A model generated the notes under the pieces. It was not told the origin of the DNA. It made no database searches and worked only from the letters and a program-made list of their open reading frames with translations. A DNA stretch of 64,000 nucleotides from Trogon surrucura. Its lineage: Eukaryota; Chordata; Aves; Trogoniformes; Trogonidae. Below, piece after piece: positions 43,373 through 54,149 of this stretch (position 1 is its first letter; each line of letters starts with the position of its first letter). Made by a program: the position numbers and the translations under genes. Where the stretch lies: contig CM036657.1 in assembly GCA_020746105.1 (NCBI GenBank), forward strand, positions 7,665,087-7,729,086. The letters run 5' to 3'.

Positions 43373-45174
43373 CATAGAATCATAGAATGTTAGGGATTGG
43401 AAGGGACCTCGAAAGATCATCAAGTCCAATCCCCCTGCCAGAGTAGGAATGCCTAGACTATGCCACACAGGAACGTGTCCAGGCAGGTCTTGAATGTCTC
43501 CAGAGAAGGAGACTCCACAACCTCTCTGGGCAGCCTGTTCCAGTGTTCCGTCACCCTCACTGAGAAGAAGTTTCTTCTCGAGTTTAAGCGGAACCTCTTA
43601 TGTTCCAGTTTCAGCCCATTACCCCTTGTCCTATCAGTGGTTGTCACCGAGAAGAGCCTGGCTCCATCCTCGTGACACTCCCCCTTGATATATTTGTAAA
43701 CATTAATGAGGTCACCCCTCAGCCTCCTCTTCTCCAAACTAAAGAGCCCCAGCTCCCTCATTCTTTTCTCATAAGGGAGATGCTCCACTCCCTGAATCAT
43801 CCTAGTTGCCCTGTGCTGGACTCTCTCCAGCAGTTCCCTGTCTTTCTTGAACTGAGGGGCCCAGAACTGGACACAGTATTCCAGATGGGGTCTCACCAGG
43901 GCAGAGTAGAGGGGAAGGAGAACCTCTCTCGACCTACTAACCACTCCCCTTCTAATACACCCCAGGATGCCATTGGCCTTCCTGGCCACAAGGGCACAGT
44001 GCTGGCTCATGGCCATCCTGCTGTCCACCAAGACTCCCAGGTCCCTTTCGCCTACACTGCTCTCTAATAAGTCATTCCCCAACTTATACTGGAACCTGGG
44101 GTTGTTCCTACCCAGATGCAAGACTCTACACTTACCCTTGTTATATTTCATTAAATTTTTCCCCGCCCAACTCTCCAGCCGGTCCAGGTCTCGCTGGATG
44201 GCAGCACAGCCTTCTGGTGTGTCAGCCACTCCTCCCAGCTTGGTGTCATCAGCAAACTTGCTGATAGTACTCTCTAGTCCCTCATCCAAGTCATCGATGA
44301 ATATATTGAATAATACTGGTCCCAGTACCGACCCTTGAGGCACTCCACTGGATACAGGCCTCCAACCAGACTCCGCCCCATTGACCACAACTCTTTGGCT
44401 TCTTCCCCTTAGCCAGTTCACAGTCCACCTCACTACCCGAGAATCTAGACCACACTTCCTCAGTTTAGCAGCAAGGATGCTGTGGGAGACTGTGTCAAAT
44501 GCTTTACTGAAGTCAAGGTAGACCACATCCACCGCTCTGCCATCATCTATCCACCTTGTTATATCCTCGTAAAAGGCTATGAGGTTAGTCAAGCACGACT
44601 TCCCCTTGGTGAAGCCATGTTGACTGTCTCTAATGACCCTCTTATCCTTGATATGCCTTGAGATGGCACCAAGGATAAGTCGTTCCATCACTTTCCCAGG
44701 GACGGAGGTGAGGCTGACCTGTCCATAGTTATCCGGGTCCTCCTTCTTGCCCTTTTTGAAGACTGGAGTGACATTTGCTTCCCTCCAGTCCTCAGGCACC
44801 TCTCCCGTCTCCCAAGACTTGGCAAAGATGATGGAGAGTGGTCTAGCAATGACATCAGCCAGCTCCCTCAGCACCCGTGGATGCATCCCATCTGGACCCA
44901 TGGATTTATGGATGTCCAGATTGCTTAATTGGTCCCTAACCCAGTCCTCATCGACTAAAGCAAACTCCTCCACTGCCCTGACTTCCTCTGGGGCCTCAGG
45001 GGAACGGGGCTCCTCAGGACAGCCTCCATCAGAATAGACAGAGACAAAGAAGGCATTCAGTAACTCTGCCTTCTCTGTATCTTCTGTCACCAAGGCACCC
45101 ACCTCATTCATCAGTGGGCCTACATTGCCTCCGGTGTTAGTTTTATCTGCCATGTATTTGAAAAAGCTCTTTCT
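43373..45174 (-). mobile_element. CR1 3' half, subfamily B, cut by an LTR
   Basis: The tail ATTCTATGATTCTATGAT is the complement of 43373-43390. ORF2 is open without a stop from 45174 to 43453 (about 574 codons) and covers the end of the pre-RT linker, the whole RT ([19 protein letters not shown]) and the C-terminus. At 45174 the element stops exactly where an ERV LTR begins with TG at 45175, so the LTR was inserted into it. Confidence 0.85.
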
Positions 45175-45357
45175 TGTGAGGGACAGCAGCTGGACTGCTG
45201 AAAACCTGGCATTGGTTGAAGATATTGACCTTGACAAATTCCCAGTGTACCCATGACATGGGAAGTTGTGTGTACTGAGTTGGGACACGTTTTTGGAACC
45301 TTCTCCCTCAAGATGTGGAGGGATGAGCCCAGCCGGAAGCTGCTCAGTGTTAACCAA
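43453..45357 (-). CDS. Chimeric 634-codon ORF: antisense LTR leader fused to CR1 RT
   Basis: The ATG (45357) and first about 60 codons come from the antisense strand of the alpharetrovirus-like LTR (45175-45413). The frame then passes, without a stop, into CR1 ORF2 from [11 protein letters not shown] onward. RT boxes are intact: [30 protein letters not shown] and FADDTKLGG. The endonuclease is absent. No promoter is shown for this strand, and nothing shows it is expressed; the simplest view is a fortuitous fusion. Its stop coincides with the normal CR1 ORF2 stop. Confidence 0.5.
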   Translation of the reverse strand: MVNTEQLPAGLIPPHLEGEGSKNVSQLSTHNFPCHGYTGNLSRSISSTNARFSAVQLLSLTRKSFFKYMADKTNTGGNVGPLMNEVGALVTEDTEKAELLNAFFVSVYSDGGCPEEPRSPEAPEEVRAVEEFALVDEDWVRDQLSNLDIHKSMGPDGMHPRVLRELADVIARPLSIIFAKSWETGEVPEDWREANVTPVFKKGKKEDPDNYGQVSLTSVPGKVMERLILGAISRHIKDKRVIRDSQHGFTKGKSCLTNLIAFYEDITRWIDDGRAVDVVYLDFSKAFDTVSHSILAAKLRKCGLDSRVVRWTVNWLRGRSQRVVVNGAESGWRPVSSGVPQGSVLGPVLFNIFIDDLDEGLESTISKFADDTKLGGVADTPEGCAAIQRDLDRLESWAGKNLMKYNKGKCRVLHLGRNNPRFQYKLGNDLLESSVGERDLGVLVDSRMAMSQHCALVARKANGILGCIRRGVVSRSREVLLPLYSALVRPHLEYCVQFWAPQFKKDRELLERVQHRATRMIQGVEHLPYEKRMRELGLFSLEKRRLRGDLINVYKYIKGECHEDGARLFSVTTTDRTRGNGLKLEHKRFRLNSRRNFFSVRVTEHWNRLPREVVESPSLETFKTCLDTFLCGIV

Positions 45358-45413
45358 TTAGAACTTGAACAACAAGTGTTTAACCTATAGGCAAAGGCCA
45401 CACTACCTTCTTC
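45175..45413 (+). mobile_element. Alpharetrovirus-like LTR, 5' part
   Basis: It starts TGTGAGGGACAGCAGCTGG and follows the 348-bp LTR at 48629 for about 239 bp, until CACTACCTTCTTCTA, where the third non-autonomous ERV begins. The TATA and polyadenylation parts are missing. Confidence 0.8.
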
Positions 45414-46316
45414 TAGAAGGGTGTCTTCGGAGAGCCGGCCAAGTTAACGACCATCCCACCAATATGGCTACAAGTCGTCCTCCCTTTATTGCTCCCAACA
45501 GCTCAATATATAGAGTCAAGCAGTGTCCACGCGCCTGCCCCTTCACAGAGTTGGTCAGTCACAGGTTTACACGCGCCAATGTTTTATTTGGTAGTGCCAT
45601 TCAACTATGCAGGCGGCTCTCGCCCCCCCTTCTCCCCCCGGGGCCAGCACCTCCAGCCAAGCATCTCGCAAAGCTCTCACAAAACAGATAAAACCTCCTC
45701 CTCCCGGGTCCCAAGGCAGCTTCAAGGACAGAGCCTTTGTTTAGGCCTAAGCTGGGTTGTCCACACCTTTAAAGGGATACTGCACCCCTGCTCCACAAGA
45801 AATTCCCCTACAGACTTAAAAGACTTTTTTCATGGTTCAAGCTTGAAAATAAGGCTTGCGTGAGCGAGCTGGTGGTAATGGGGGAGCTGAGGGTTCAACC
45901 AGTGGTACTATATGGGAAAATGGTTGAATCTCTCGCGGGACCTTAGATATTGTTTCTGGTTGTCTCCAAAGTGACGATGAGACTGGTTTAAGGGTTTCTG
46001 CCGTTTCTTGCTGTCTAGTTGATAATTCAGCGAGTTTGTTCAGGATCTCTTTCAGGGGTTCATCTTGATCTTCCTTCTTTTCTTTCTCCCCGTTTTTTTT
46101 TCTTTTTCATCTTTCTTTTTTTCCTTTTTTTTTTTTTCTTCTTAGCTCATGTATTCCTTCAATCACTCTGTTACCACACAGTGAGAACAGACTTTCGCAG
46201 GTCTGTTTTGATTATACTCTCCCGTTCACTCCCATGCACATCTTGTGTACAAGAAGCGTCTTATCTGTTCATTCTCATGGACAAGCTCTCAACATGAGCT
46301 GTACCTGGCTGGTCAG
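45412..46316 (-). mobile_element. Non-autonomous ERV, copy 3, truncated
   Basis: The LTR (45412-45812) and the inner part up to 46316 correspond to the 3' end of copies 1 and 2, including gag (EPLKEILNKLAELSTRQQ, complement of about 46010-46060), an A-rich tract and part of the captured U3 (46144-46316). The rest, with leader and 5' LTR, is missing: the element is cut where another LTR begins at 46317. More substitutions than in copies 1 and 2 make it the oldest of the three. Confidence 0.75.
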
Positions 46317-46531
46317 TGTGGGGGATGGCAGCTGGACTGCTGAAAACCTGGCATTGGTTGAAGACATTGTCCTTGACAAATTCCCAGTGTACCTCTGATA
46401 TGGGAAGTTGTGTGTACTGAGTCTAGACATGTTTGCGGAACCTTCTCCCTCAAGATCTGGAGGGATGAGCCCAGCTGGAAGCTGCTCAGTGTTAACCAAT
46501 TAGAACTTGAACCACAAGTGTTTAACCTATA
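46317..46531 (+). mobile_element. Alpharetrovirus-like LTR, 5' part (second)
   Basis: It starts TGTGGGGGATGGCAGCTGG and follows the LTR at 48629 to GTTTAACCTATA, then stops. A 36-bp filler with repeated CAATGAGAT and CAATGAAAT units joins it to the next CR1. Confidence 0.8.
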
Positions 46532-46545
46532 ATCAATGAGATAAT

Positions 46546-46767
46546 CTATAACCAATGAAATAACCACGCAATGAGATCATAGTTCTCCAGCTGCACACAG
46601 ATTTCTAATTCCCCCTGTTTATTCCCCAGGCTTCTTGCATTGGTATACAGACACTTAAGAGATTTAATGGAGATGAATCCGTTACCGTTGCTTGTGCCTT
46701 TTACGCCTAACCCTGGGATACTTCCCCCCAGCTCATCTGTAGTGATCCGGGTTTTATCCCCTTCCAA
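46546..46767 (-). pseudogene. CR1 ORF2 start, truncated
   Basis: It begins MEGDKTRITTDELGG and continues through [17 protein letters not shown] to YDLIA before the break. This ATG suggests that ORF2 of this subfamily starts immediately after the ORF1 stop, which is upstream of the first ATG usable in the copy at 8456. Confidence 0.65.
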
Positions 46768-48277
46768 CCTAGTTTAAAGCCCTATCTATTAATCCTGCCA
46801 ACTCTCCAGCAAGAATTCTCCTCCCTCTTTTAGACAGCTCTACACCGTCTATATCTATCATGCCTGGTATTGTGTAAACTTCCCCACGATCATAATACCC
46901 AAAACGTTGCTGGTGGCACCAGTCTTTGAGCCATGCATTAACTGCATGTACTTTTCTGTTCCTTTCACTATTCCTGTCACCTACTGAAGGGATAGAAGAG
47001 AAAACTACCTGTGCCCCTGATCCTTTGATCACCTGGCCTAACGACTTAAAGTCCTTTTTAATTCTCTTGGTACTTCTATGATTGATCTCATCGCTGCCAG
47101 CCTGGACAACCAACAATGGGTAGTAATCAGTGGGACTCACCAGACTGGGAAGTTTTTTGGTCATGTCCCTAATCTGAGCTCCAGGGAGGCAACAGACTTC
47201 CCTGTGGGCTAGGTCCAGGCAGCAAATGGGACCCTCTGTTCCCCTCAAGATGGAGTCACCAATGACAACTACCCTCCTTTTCTTTTTAGTTGGACTGGTC
47301 CTGATGCATGGGGCTGACTTGCTCAGCGAGGTCAGCCCCATGGCTCCACATCCATTCACCTCTTCACTTCCTTGGCTCTCCTGTTCCAGAGCCCCGTACC
47401 TATTCTGCAGAGGTAATTGGGCAGGTGAGGGATGCTGAGCAGGGACCCGCCTACCTCTCCGAGCCAGGACTCGTTTCCATTCTCCCCCATCTCTTTGGTC
47501 CCCTCCTTTGACCTGATGGCCAGAGGGGAGGGGATCCCCTGTCGCATGTGGAGAGTGCTGTGTGTGCATCAGGGAGTGGCTCCACCAATCTATCTCTCTT
47601 TCACACTCCCTGATGCTCCTTAGCCTCTCCACTTCTTCCTTTAGCTCTGCCACAAGGTGGAGAAGATCATCCAACTGACCGCCCCTCACACAGGCTCTGT
47701 CGGTTGCAGCCTCTGTCTGGGAGGCACAGGCTCAGGCACTCCCTGTAGCCGGTAGCCTGCACAGCTGCATCCTTGTGCTGAAGCACTGTTTGGGTCCCCA
47801 CACTCCTTCTCTTGATGGATTTCTGTCTGGTGGCAATCATGTTAAAAAAAAAAAAAAGAACAGAAAATTACCAAAAAAAAAGAAGAAAAGAAATGACCGA
47901 TAACCACTCCCTTTCACCTCTTCTGCCCAGGGTCTGTGATCCCCGCACTCCCGGAGCCACTAGTAATACCTCCCTGTGCTCGCGGTTCACGAGAGTCTGG
48001 CAGGTCCTCCCCTCCCCCACGCTCGCGCCGCTCTCCAAGAGAGGTCAGATGGCTCTGGCTGCTTTCGAGTTTCGCGGGCTGCCGGCTTCCTCCTCGCCTA
48101 CGTCACTAGCGCCCACCTTACAAGATTCCCACTAAGTTCCAGGTCCTGCTCTCTCTCCTCAGCTTCACCATCCCTGGCAAAGCCTCCTCTCGCCTCAATC
48201 CGCCCAGAAACCAGAGAAACAACCGGTCTTACTGCTGCAGCTGCCACTGTCCACGCAGTCCTAAGGAGTCAGCCGCT
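46568..48277 (-). mobile_element. CR1 subfamily A, 5' part (5' UTR, ORF1, ORF2 start)
   Basis: The minus strand carries the GC-rich 5' UTR (48277 to about 47845), ORF1 and the first codons of ORF2 ([19 protein letters not shown], about 46640), then breaks at 46568. A CR1 keeping its 5' end but lacking its 3' end must have been cut after insertion. It is closely related to 6760-8560. Confidence 0.8.
46769..47841 (-). pseudogene. CR1 ORF1, frameshifted near its start
   Basis: The normal ATG region near 47841 reads ATTGCC, and a 4-bp duplication in CAGACAGAGG (about 47716) shifts the frame after about 40 codons. From 47689 to 46769 the frame is open for 306 codons, with coiled coil [15 protein letters not shown] and esterase start [14 protein letters not shown]. 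The C-terminus matches the intact ORF1 at 7245-8312 except for scattered substitutions. Confidence 0.8.
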
Positions 48278-48628
48278 CATGACCTATCTGTTTGGACTAT
48301 GAAATGCTTAGGATATGGATCGTATCATTTAATGTGCCATCTAACTCATGCAAGGCAGAACAAACAGAGAAGTTTGCCGCATTTAAATTGGAAATGTTAA
48401 AATATAATTGTAATCAGTCAGTTCTGGGACAAGCTCATGGAGTCCCTTTACCACCAAGGATTTGTTTGCTGAAGTTCACACTGGTGTGGATATATCTTTA
48501 TTTCACTCCATCAGTTCATGTGGATACACCATCTGCACCTCCAGGCACTCTCTCAAAGTAGGTAGTAGTAGAAAAAGCCGCAAGGGGGAGGAGAGGGATG
48601 TGTACCACAATAATGGAAACTTGGCTAA
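48278..48628. other. Unassigned 351 bp between CR1 and provirus
   Basis: There is no open frame of note. It may be pre-insertion target DNA or the remains of another element. No duplication matching the far flank of the provirus was found. Confidence 0.35.
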
Positions 48629-48976
48629 TGTGGGGGATGGCAGCTGGACTGCTGAAAACCTGGCATTGGTTGAAGACATTGACCTTGACAAATTCCCAGT
48701 GTACCCTTGAGATGGGAAGTTGTGTGTACTGAGTTTGGACACATTTGTGGAACCTTCTCCCTCAAGATCCGGAGGGATGAGCCCAGCCGGAAGCTGCTCA
48801 GTGTTAACCAATTAGAACTTGAACCACAAGTGTTTAACCTATAGGCAAAGGCCACGCTACCTTCTTTTACTACCTTCAACTATGTATAAAAGGCACATCC
48901 TTTGTATAATAAAGCAGCCATTTTTGAGCCACTTTGATCACCATACAGACGTGTTGTATCCGTCTCTACAACGACA
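48629..48976 (+). mobile_element. 5' LTR of provirus F
   Basis: TGTGGGGGATGG to ACAACGACA. TATA box TATGTATAAAAGG at about 48881-48893 and AATAAA at 48908-48913. Confidence 0.9.
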
Positions 48977-48978
48977 TC

Positions 48979-48996
48979 TGGTGAAGCCAACATGTC
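48979..48996 (+). other. Degenerate primer-binding site, tRNA-Trp-like
   Basis: TGGTGAAGCCAACATGTC agrees at 12 of 18 positions with the tRNA-Trp site used by avian alpharetroviruses. It starts two bases after the LTR. Confidence 0.5.
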
Positions 48997-49204
48997 GACG
49001 TGCTGGCATGTCGACATGTTGACGTTCTAAGAAAAACGATGTGATAACAGAAAAAAGGCGAAAAAACGGTGTTTTGGGCTGCAGGTCGACGTGCAGCAGA
49101 GACGGAGCCCGGCGTAGCTGAGAGCAGTGGGAATCTGCTTTGGTCTGGACCTGAAAGTTAAGACACCTGGAAAAGTGAGCCGCCGGGAACAGGGTTTAAG
49201 AAAT

Positions 49205-51181
49205 ATGGGTCAACATATTTCTAAAGAGGAAGACTCTGTTTTGTGCCTCTGGAAAGCTCTTCTTGCTAAAAGAGGAGTCAAGTGTAGTGATTTTGCACTA
49301 CGGCGTATGTTACTGTGGAGTAAAAAGCAGGGATTTGAGGCATCTGCGTCTGTCACTTTGAGTGTTTCTGCTTGGCAAGAGGTGGGGCAAAAGTTATGGG
49401 ATGCAGTTTCTTTAGGATCAGTGGACACTTCTGAGTTAGCTACTACTTGGCGATTATTGAGTGAGACTCTGAAAGAAATGAGAGCGGAGCGACAGTTAAA
49501 AAAAAAAGAATTACAGGAGATTTCGGGGAAGGCAGCTGCTGGGGCCCCCCGTGAGAAAAAAATGGAGGAGGTTGAAGGAAGGATGGAGGCTTTGCAGCTC
49601 CCTCCTCCCTCGGACTCTAACAAAAAATCAGATTCGACCTCTCCAACACAGAAATTGTCAGAGAGCAAATGCCTTTCCCTGCAGTACTTTTTAGACAATA
49701 AACCAAGATATAAGACACCTGCACAGCAATTAGCAGAGTTACCATCAGAAGGCAGTTGTGTTGAAAACCTGCCAGCCCCTTTTGATGTGAAAGAAGGAGG
49801 TTTTTCAGCCCAGCCATCCGCTGTTGCCTCTCAGTACCCTCCCTTGCCAGATAGCGATAACAGTGAAGATGAAGGGAGGATAGTTCCTCTTCAGTCATGT
49901 ACACAGGAGGGTGGCCCCGTCTGTTGCCCAGAAAAGCGAACAGGAAAGGCACCCCCCTGGAGGTTACCCCCAGCTACTGTGACTGTTCTACCCCATAATC
50001 CCACGCGATTTTGGAAGCATGTTCGGAAAAAAGCTGCTGAAGTAGGAGATTGGAATTTGGTAGAGAAGCTTAACCTTCCGCGAGAAACGTGCCCTGATCT
50101 GGGACCCCCTGACCTTGAAACTATGGCATATCCTGTGTTTAAAGTGGCACCGAACACAGGGCAGCGCGATCAGCACTCTCCCATTGCTTAGAAAGTAGTC
50201 CAAGATCTGCAGGCAAAGGCAGCAAAATTTGGCATTAATTCTCCAGAGGTGATGCAGCGTATACCAGTACTCAATACAGATTTGTTGTGTCCATATGATA
50301 TTGCGCATTTAGCACAAGTACTGTTTCAGCCGATTCAGTATTCGTTTTTTTACTCTACCTGGAGACAATTGGCACAAAAAATAGCTCTAGAAAATATGCA
50401 GCTGCCTCAGGGAGATCCAAGACAAGGAGCAGGACTGGATGCATTAATGGGAACTAATGCTTTTGCTAATCCTCAAGTTCAGGCACAATGGCCTCCACTA
50501 TTATTAGAACAGACTCAGCGGGTTGGAATGTCAGCACTGATAAAAACTATGGAGATGGCCGAGCTGCGGCAGAGATATGTTACTATACAACAACAACCAA
50601 AGGAACCCTTTTTACAGTTTGTAGAAAAAGTAGCTGCGGCAATTGAAAAACAAGTTGATGATGAAGGGCTGCACCAGGTGTTAGTTAAACAGTTAGCAAA
50701 AGATAATGCGAACGAAGACTGTCAAAAAATAATAGAAGCCTTGCTAGGAGATCCCTCTGTTGCTGATATGGTCTCGGCCTGCTCTGAAGTTGGTACAGTT
50801 GAACACAAGATGGCAGCTCTCGTCAGAGTTATTAGACAGAAACCAAAATGTTATGGGTGTGGTGAAGAAGGACACCTCAAAAATAATTGCCCACAACGAC
50901 CATTGAAAACAAATAGTCCCAATGCTAACACAAAGGGAGTGACCTGCAATCGTTGCGGAAAAGCTGGTCATTTGGCAAAAAAATGCAGATCAAAATATCA
51001 CGTGAATGGACAGCCCCTCTCGGGAAACGGGAAGAAGAGGGCGAGGGGGCGCGCACAGACACAAGTGCCTCTCACCAAGCCATTTCTCAGGGTGGGTCAG
51101 CAAACCTTCCCCTCTGCGACCGCCTCACCGGAAAAACTAGTGGATCGGCAGGGATGGATATATCCACCGCCGACACAGTAA
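49205..51181 (+). pseudogene. gag of provirus F: matrix, capsid, two zinc knuckles; one TAG
   Basis: The start MGQHISKEE at 49205 provides an N-terminal glycine for myristoylation. Matrix is about residues 1-110 (SVSAWQEVGQKLWDAV). A proline/serine-rich linker has PPLPDS (late-domain-like) at about 49840. A TAG at 50189-50191 interrupts the frame just before capsid, and the same frame goes on to 51181. The capsid has FANPQVQAQWPPLLLEQTQ and a major homology region KEPFLQFVEKVAAAIEKQV. Nucleocapsid has two CCHC knuckles, CYGCGEEGHLKNNC and CNRCGKAGHLAKKC. One point mutation is the only inactivating change seen. Confidence 0.85.
50977..50983 (+). promoter_or_regulatory. Gag-pro ribosomal frameshift heptamer A-AAA-AAA
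   Basis: Seven A bases lie inside the second zinc knuckle, phased with the gag codons as GCA-AAA-AAA, the X-XXY-YYZ pattern. The dUTPase-protease frame is -1 relative to gag and is open across this point (50953-51414). A GC-rich downstream stretch (51010-51060) could form a stimulatory structure; that was not modelled. Confidence 0.7.
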
Positions 51182-51414
51182 CTATTGGGACTAAAGAAGT
51201 TATGAAAGTTCCTATGGATGCCTTTGGCCCCATAGGAAGAGGATTAAGTGCTTTACTAATTGGACGCTCAAGTAGTACAGTCAATGGCATTATTGTACAT
51301 GTTGGTGTTATTGACGCTGATTATACTGGACAAATCTGTGCTATGGTTTCAACACCATATCCCCCTGTGACTATCCCAAAGGGGACACGAATTGCTCAAC
51401 TTGTTCCTTTTTAA
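50980..51414 (+). pseudogene. dUTPase domain in the pro frame
   Basis: The motifs GSAGMDIST (about 51144-51170), RSS in GLSALLIGRSSST (uridine pocket region), and GVIDADYTGQI (about 51305-51336) are the trimeric dUTPase motifs 1 to 3. A PF terminus follows GTRIAQLV. dUTPase would keep dUTP low during reverse transcription. The position between nucleocapsid and protease is that of betaretroviruses; avian alpharetroviruses lack it. The frame ends at TAA 51412-51414, where one base is missing in the run CCTTTTTAAG and the protease frame should continue. Confidence 0.85.
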
Positions 51415-51761
51415 GTTCTGTTCCTAATACAGAGCAAAAAGAACGATGAGACAGAGGCTTTGGATCGAATGGCTTGCCTCAAGTGTTTTGGTCTCAGACA
51501 GCAGTTACCTCTCAACGGTCACAGCTGCTTTGTACAGTGACAATGAAAGGACATTCTCCATCATCGGTGCAGCTGTCAGGACTGTTGGACACCGGAGCGG
51601 GCGTAACTATTATATCCCAACATTCATGGCCATCTATCTGGCCTGTTGGTAACATAGGAATAGGGGTGGTTGGCTTGGGTGGTGCTGCTCAGAGTGGAAT
51701 GTCAGCTAATACAGTTCTTGTTACTAACCCAGAGGGCCAGACGGCTACAATTTGGCCTTAG
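51415..51761 (+). pseudogene. Retroviral protease, frameshifted and stopped
   Basis: The active-site string LLDTGAGVTIIS lies at about 51577-51612, and a GLGG flap-like segment follows. A TGA at about 51445-51447 (reading R-stop-DRGFGSNG, presumably GGA to TGA) and the missing base near 51411 separate it from the dUTPase. The protease would cleave Gag and Gag-Pol. Confidence 0.8.
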
Positions 51762-51889
51762 GCGACATACGGCCTGTTGAACTTATGGGGTAGAGATTGT
51801 CTTTCCCAGTGGGGAGTTAAAATTACCACGGATTTTTGACGGGGGCCGCTGTGTTGCAGGGCGTTCAACAGCTCACCCTTGCCTTGACT

Positions 51890-52530
51890 CACTGACAAAC
51901 CTGCGTGGGTGGATCAGTGGCCCCTGAATTGTGAAAAATTACAGGCCCTGCAGGATTTAGTACAAGAACAATTAGCTGCGGGACATATCGAACCCTCTCA
52001 CAGTCCTTGGAATACTCCAGTGCTTGTCATTAAAAAGAAATCTGGCAAGTGGTGACTTTTACATGACCTGACGCAGGTAAATGCTATAATGACTACCATG
52101 GGAGCCTTACAGCCAGATCTCCCCTCTCCAGCCATGATCCCCTTGGAGTGGGACATAATTGTAATGGACTTAAAAGACTGTTTTTTTACAATACCATTGG
52201 CAGAGCAAGACAAAGAGAAATTTGGATTTTCTGTGCCTTCTGTCAATCATGAGGCACCTTCACAAAGATATCAGTGGAAAGTTCTGCCACAAGGCATGAA
52301 AAATTCACCAACAACTTGTCAGTGGTTTGTTGCACAAGCATTGTCACCTGTTCGGAAAGCATTTCCGGAAGACTATTGTTACCATTACACGGATGATATC
52401 TTGTTAGCTGCCTCTGACAAAAGCCGGTTAAGTAAAATGCAAAAAATGGCCACTCATTGCTTGCAACAGTTTGGATTGGTCATAGCACCTGAAAAAAATT
52501 CAACCCATAGCACCATGGAAATACTTAGGC
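51890..52530 (+). pseudogene. Reverse transcriptase, N-terminal two-thirds, one stop
   Basis: It contains [23 protein letters not shown], then a TGA at 52053-52055 (CGA to TGA), then VMDLKDCFFTIPL with the first catalytic aspartate, LPQGMKNSPT and HYTDDILLA with the YxDD box. It breaks off at about 52530 within the thumb. RNase H and the integrase N-terminus and core, about 2 kb, are deleted. Confidence 0.85.
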
Positions 52531-52574
52531 ATGATTGTTTAAAATGCGCAGGTTATGCCTCAGCCGTGCTCGTG

Positions 52575-52911
52575 GCATGTGCGCATGCTTCAAAAACAAA
52601 AAGGGGGAATGGCAAGGGAACCACCACAGGCACGTCTGGACAAAGTTCTTTATGTTCTTAACTTTTTACAGCACAGTGATGACTTTGATACTTCTCCTAT
52701 CTTCTGACATTTCTCTTCTCTTTTCTTGAAATTGCAAGTTCAAAAAGGTGTCAAAGTCCAAATGAAGGACTTGGTAACAGGTCAATGGCAGGGGCCATTT
52801 GATTTGATAACCTGGGGAAGGGGTTATGCTTGTGTCTCTACAGATAATGGTCCTCATTGGTGTCCTGCTCGTTGCGTGCGGCCTCTTCTGGATTCCCGGA
52901 AGACCCCATGA
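52575..52911 (+). pseudogene. Integrase C-terminal end after a pol deletion
   Basis: The readable parts are ARLDKVLYVLNFLQH (about 52630-52680) and, in another frame, GVKVQMKDLVTGQWQGPFDL and WGRGYACVST (about 52745-52840), the DNA-binding C-terminal domain of alpha/beta integrases. The deletion joint lies between about 52530 and 52575. The frames are broken by small indels. Confidence 0.75.
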
Positions 52912-54135
52912 TATCCCACCAGCCTGGCATGGGACCAATGTTTGGGTGACTTTGATGCACCAACTTATCCAGAGCAGCTTTTGTGTTTCTCTTGCTCAGC
53001 CCTATCAGCCTTTTCATACCTGCTTAATAGGTGTTCCATTGAATGATTCAGAAGCGCATTTGTTAGTAGCTCAGCGTGGCATGGGAGGATTATCTGTTAC
53101 AAAGAAATGTAATGGCAGTATGCAAAATTGCACCCTTGGGTTTTTTGACTGGGCCACCAAATTACCAAAAGGCAGGGAGCTGGAAGAATTAGAGATTTTG
53201 GGAACTTTGACCACATGATCATGCTTGTATGTTAGTAGCACTGGTTGGCATGCCTCCAGTGGGTTACCCCTGACAGTGAACAGTGATACCAAAGTATCTG
53301 ACGTTACACCTTTGTCCCCTTTTTGGCAGAATGCCTCTCAGTGGTGTCAGCATGTTGCTGGAAACAAGAGCCACTCAGTAACGGGAATCGGATCTGCATC
53401 ACGACTGCCAAAAGGATTGTTCTTACTGTGCGGGGAGCGAACTTGGGCTGGCATACCAACCAGGGCTGTGGGAGGTCCTTGTACTTTTGGTCACTTGGCC
53501 ATGATGACATCACCTATGAAAATGCTATTAAATCACAGTGATTTGCATGCCTTTTCTCGAGGGCGTGTGAAAAGATCAGCGACACTGCTGAAAAATCATG
53601 ATAACAATGTGCAGCTTTGGAATACTGCAGAACGTATTTTTGCTTCTATTTTTGCCCCTGGTGTAGCAGTTGCAAATGCACTAACAATCTTAAATAAAAT
53701 GGCTTGCTGGATAGCAAAGAATGCTAATTTAACCTCTGAAGTTTTGTCGCAATTGGCTAACGATGTGAGCTCAATAAGGCATGCTACCTTGCAGAACCGC
53801 GCAGCAATGGATTTCTTGCTTCTGGCACACGGGCATGGATGCGAAGAATTTGACGGAATGTGTTGCATGAATCTGGAAGATCATTTGGAATCCGTCCACA
53901 AGAAAATGCAAGATCTAAAAGTCATGACTCGACAGATTCAAGAAGACACAGGGTTTTTGGCATTGAAAAGTTGTTTGGGCAATGGGGTTTGTCAGGGTCT
54001 TTAATGTCTTTGGTTAAAACAGGATTTTTAATAGTGCTTGTGGTTGTAATCATGCTCTTAATGCTACCCTACCTGATCACTCTGATGCGAAGGGCCCTGC
54101 ATCAGACTGTTGAGGCAGCGTTTGTAGCTCAAAAA
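52847..54135 (+). pseudogene. Alpharetrovirus-type env, one stop and one frameshift
   Basis: A splice-acceptor-like CTCTACAG precedes ATG 52847, which starts a hydrophobic signal (MVLIGVLLVACGLFW). The frame stops at a TGA (53216-53218) and continues in the same frame to 54004. The subunit cleavage site RVKR is at 53564-53575. The transmembrane subunit keeps IRHATLQNRAAMDFLL and CEEFDGMCC (CX6CC, 53840-53866), the pattern of avian alpharetroviral Env. The membrane anchor (LIVLVVVIMLLMLPYLITL, about 54030-54090) is in the next frame after an indel near 53990. The surface subunit is short. The gene cannot make a full Env. Confidence 0.85.
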
Positions 54136-54149
54136 CAAAAAGGGGGAAT
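54131..54149 (+). other. Polypurine tract of provirus F
   Basis: AAAAACAAAAAGGGGGAAT immediately precedes the 3' LTR and would prime plus-strand DNA. Confidence 0.8.

Noticed and set aside
42666-44338. Several plus-strand ORFs of 120-155 codons over 42.6-44.3 kb
   Set aside because: They are antisense to CR1 ORF2 and recur in every CR1 copy, so they reflect CR1 codon composition.
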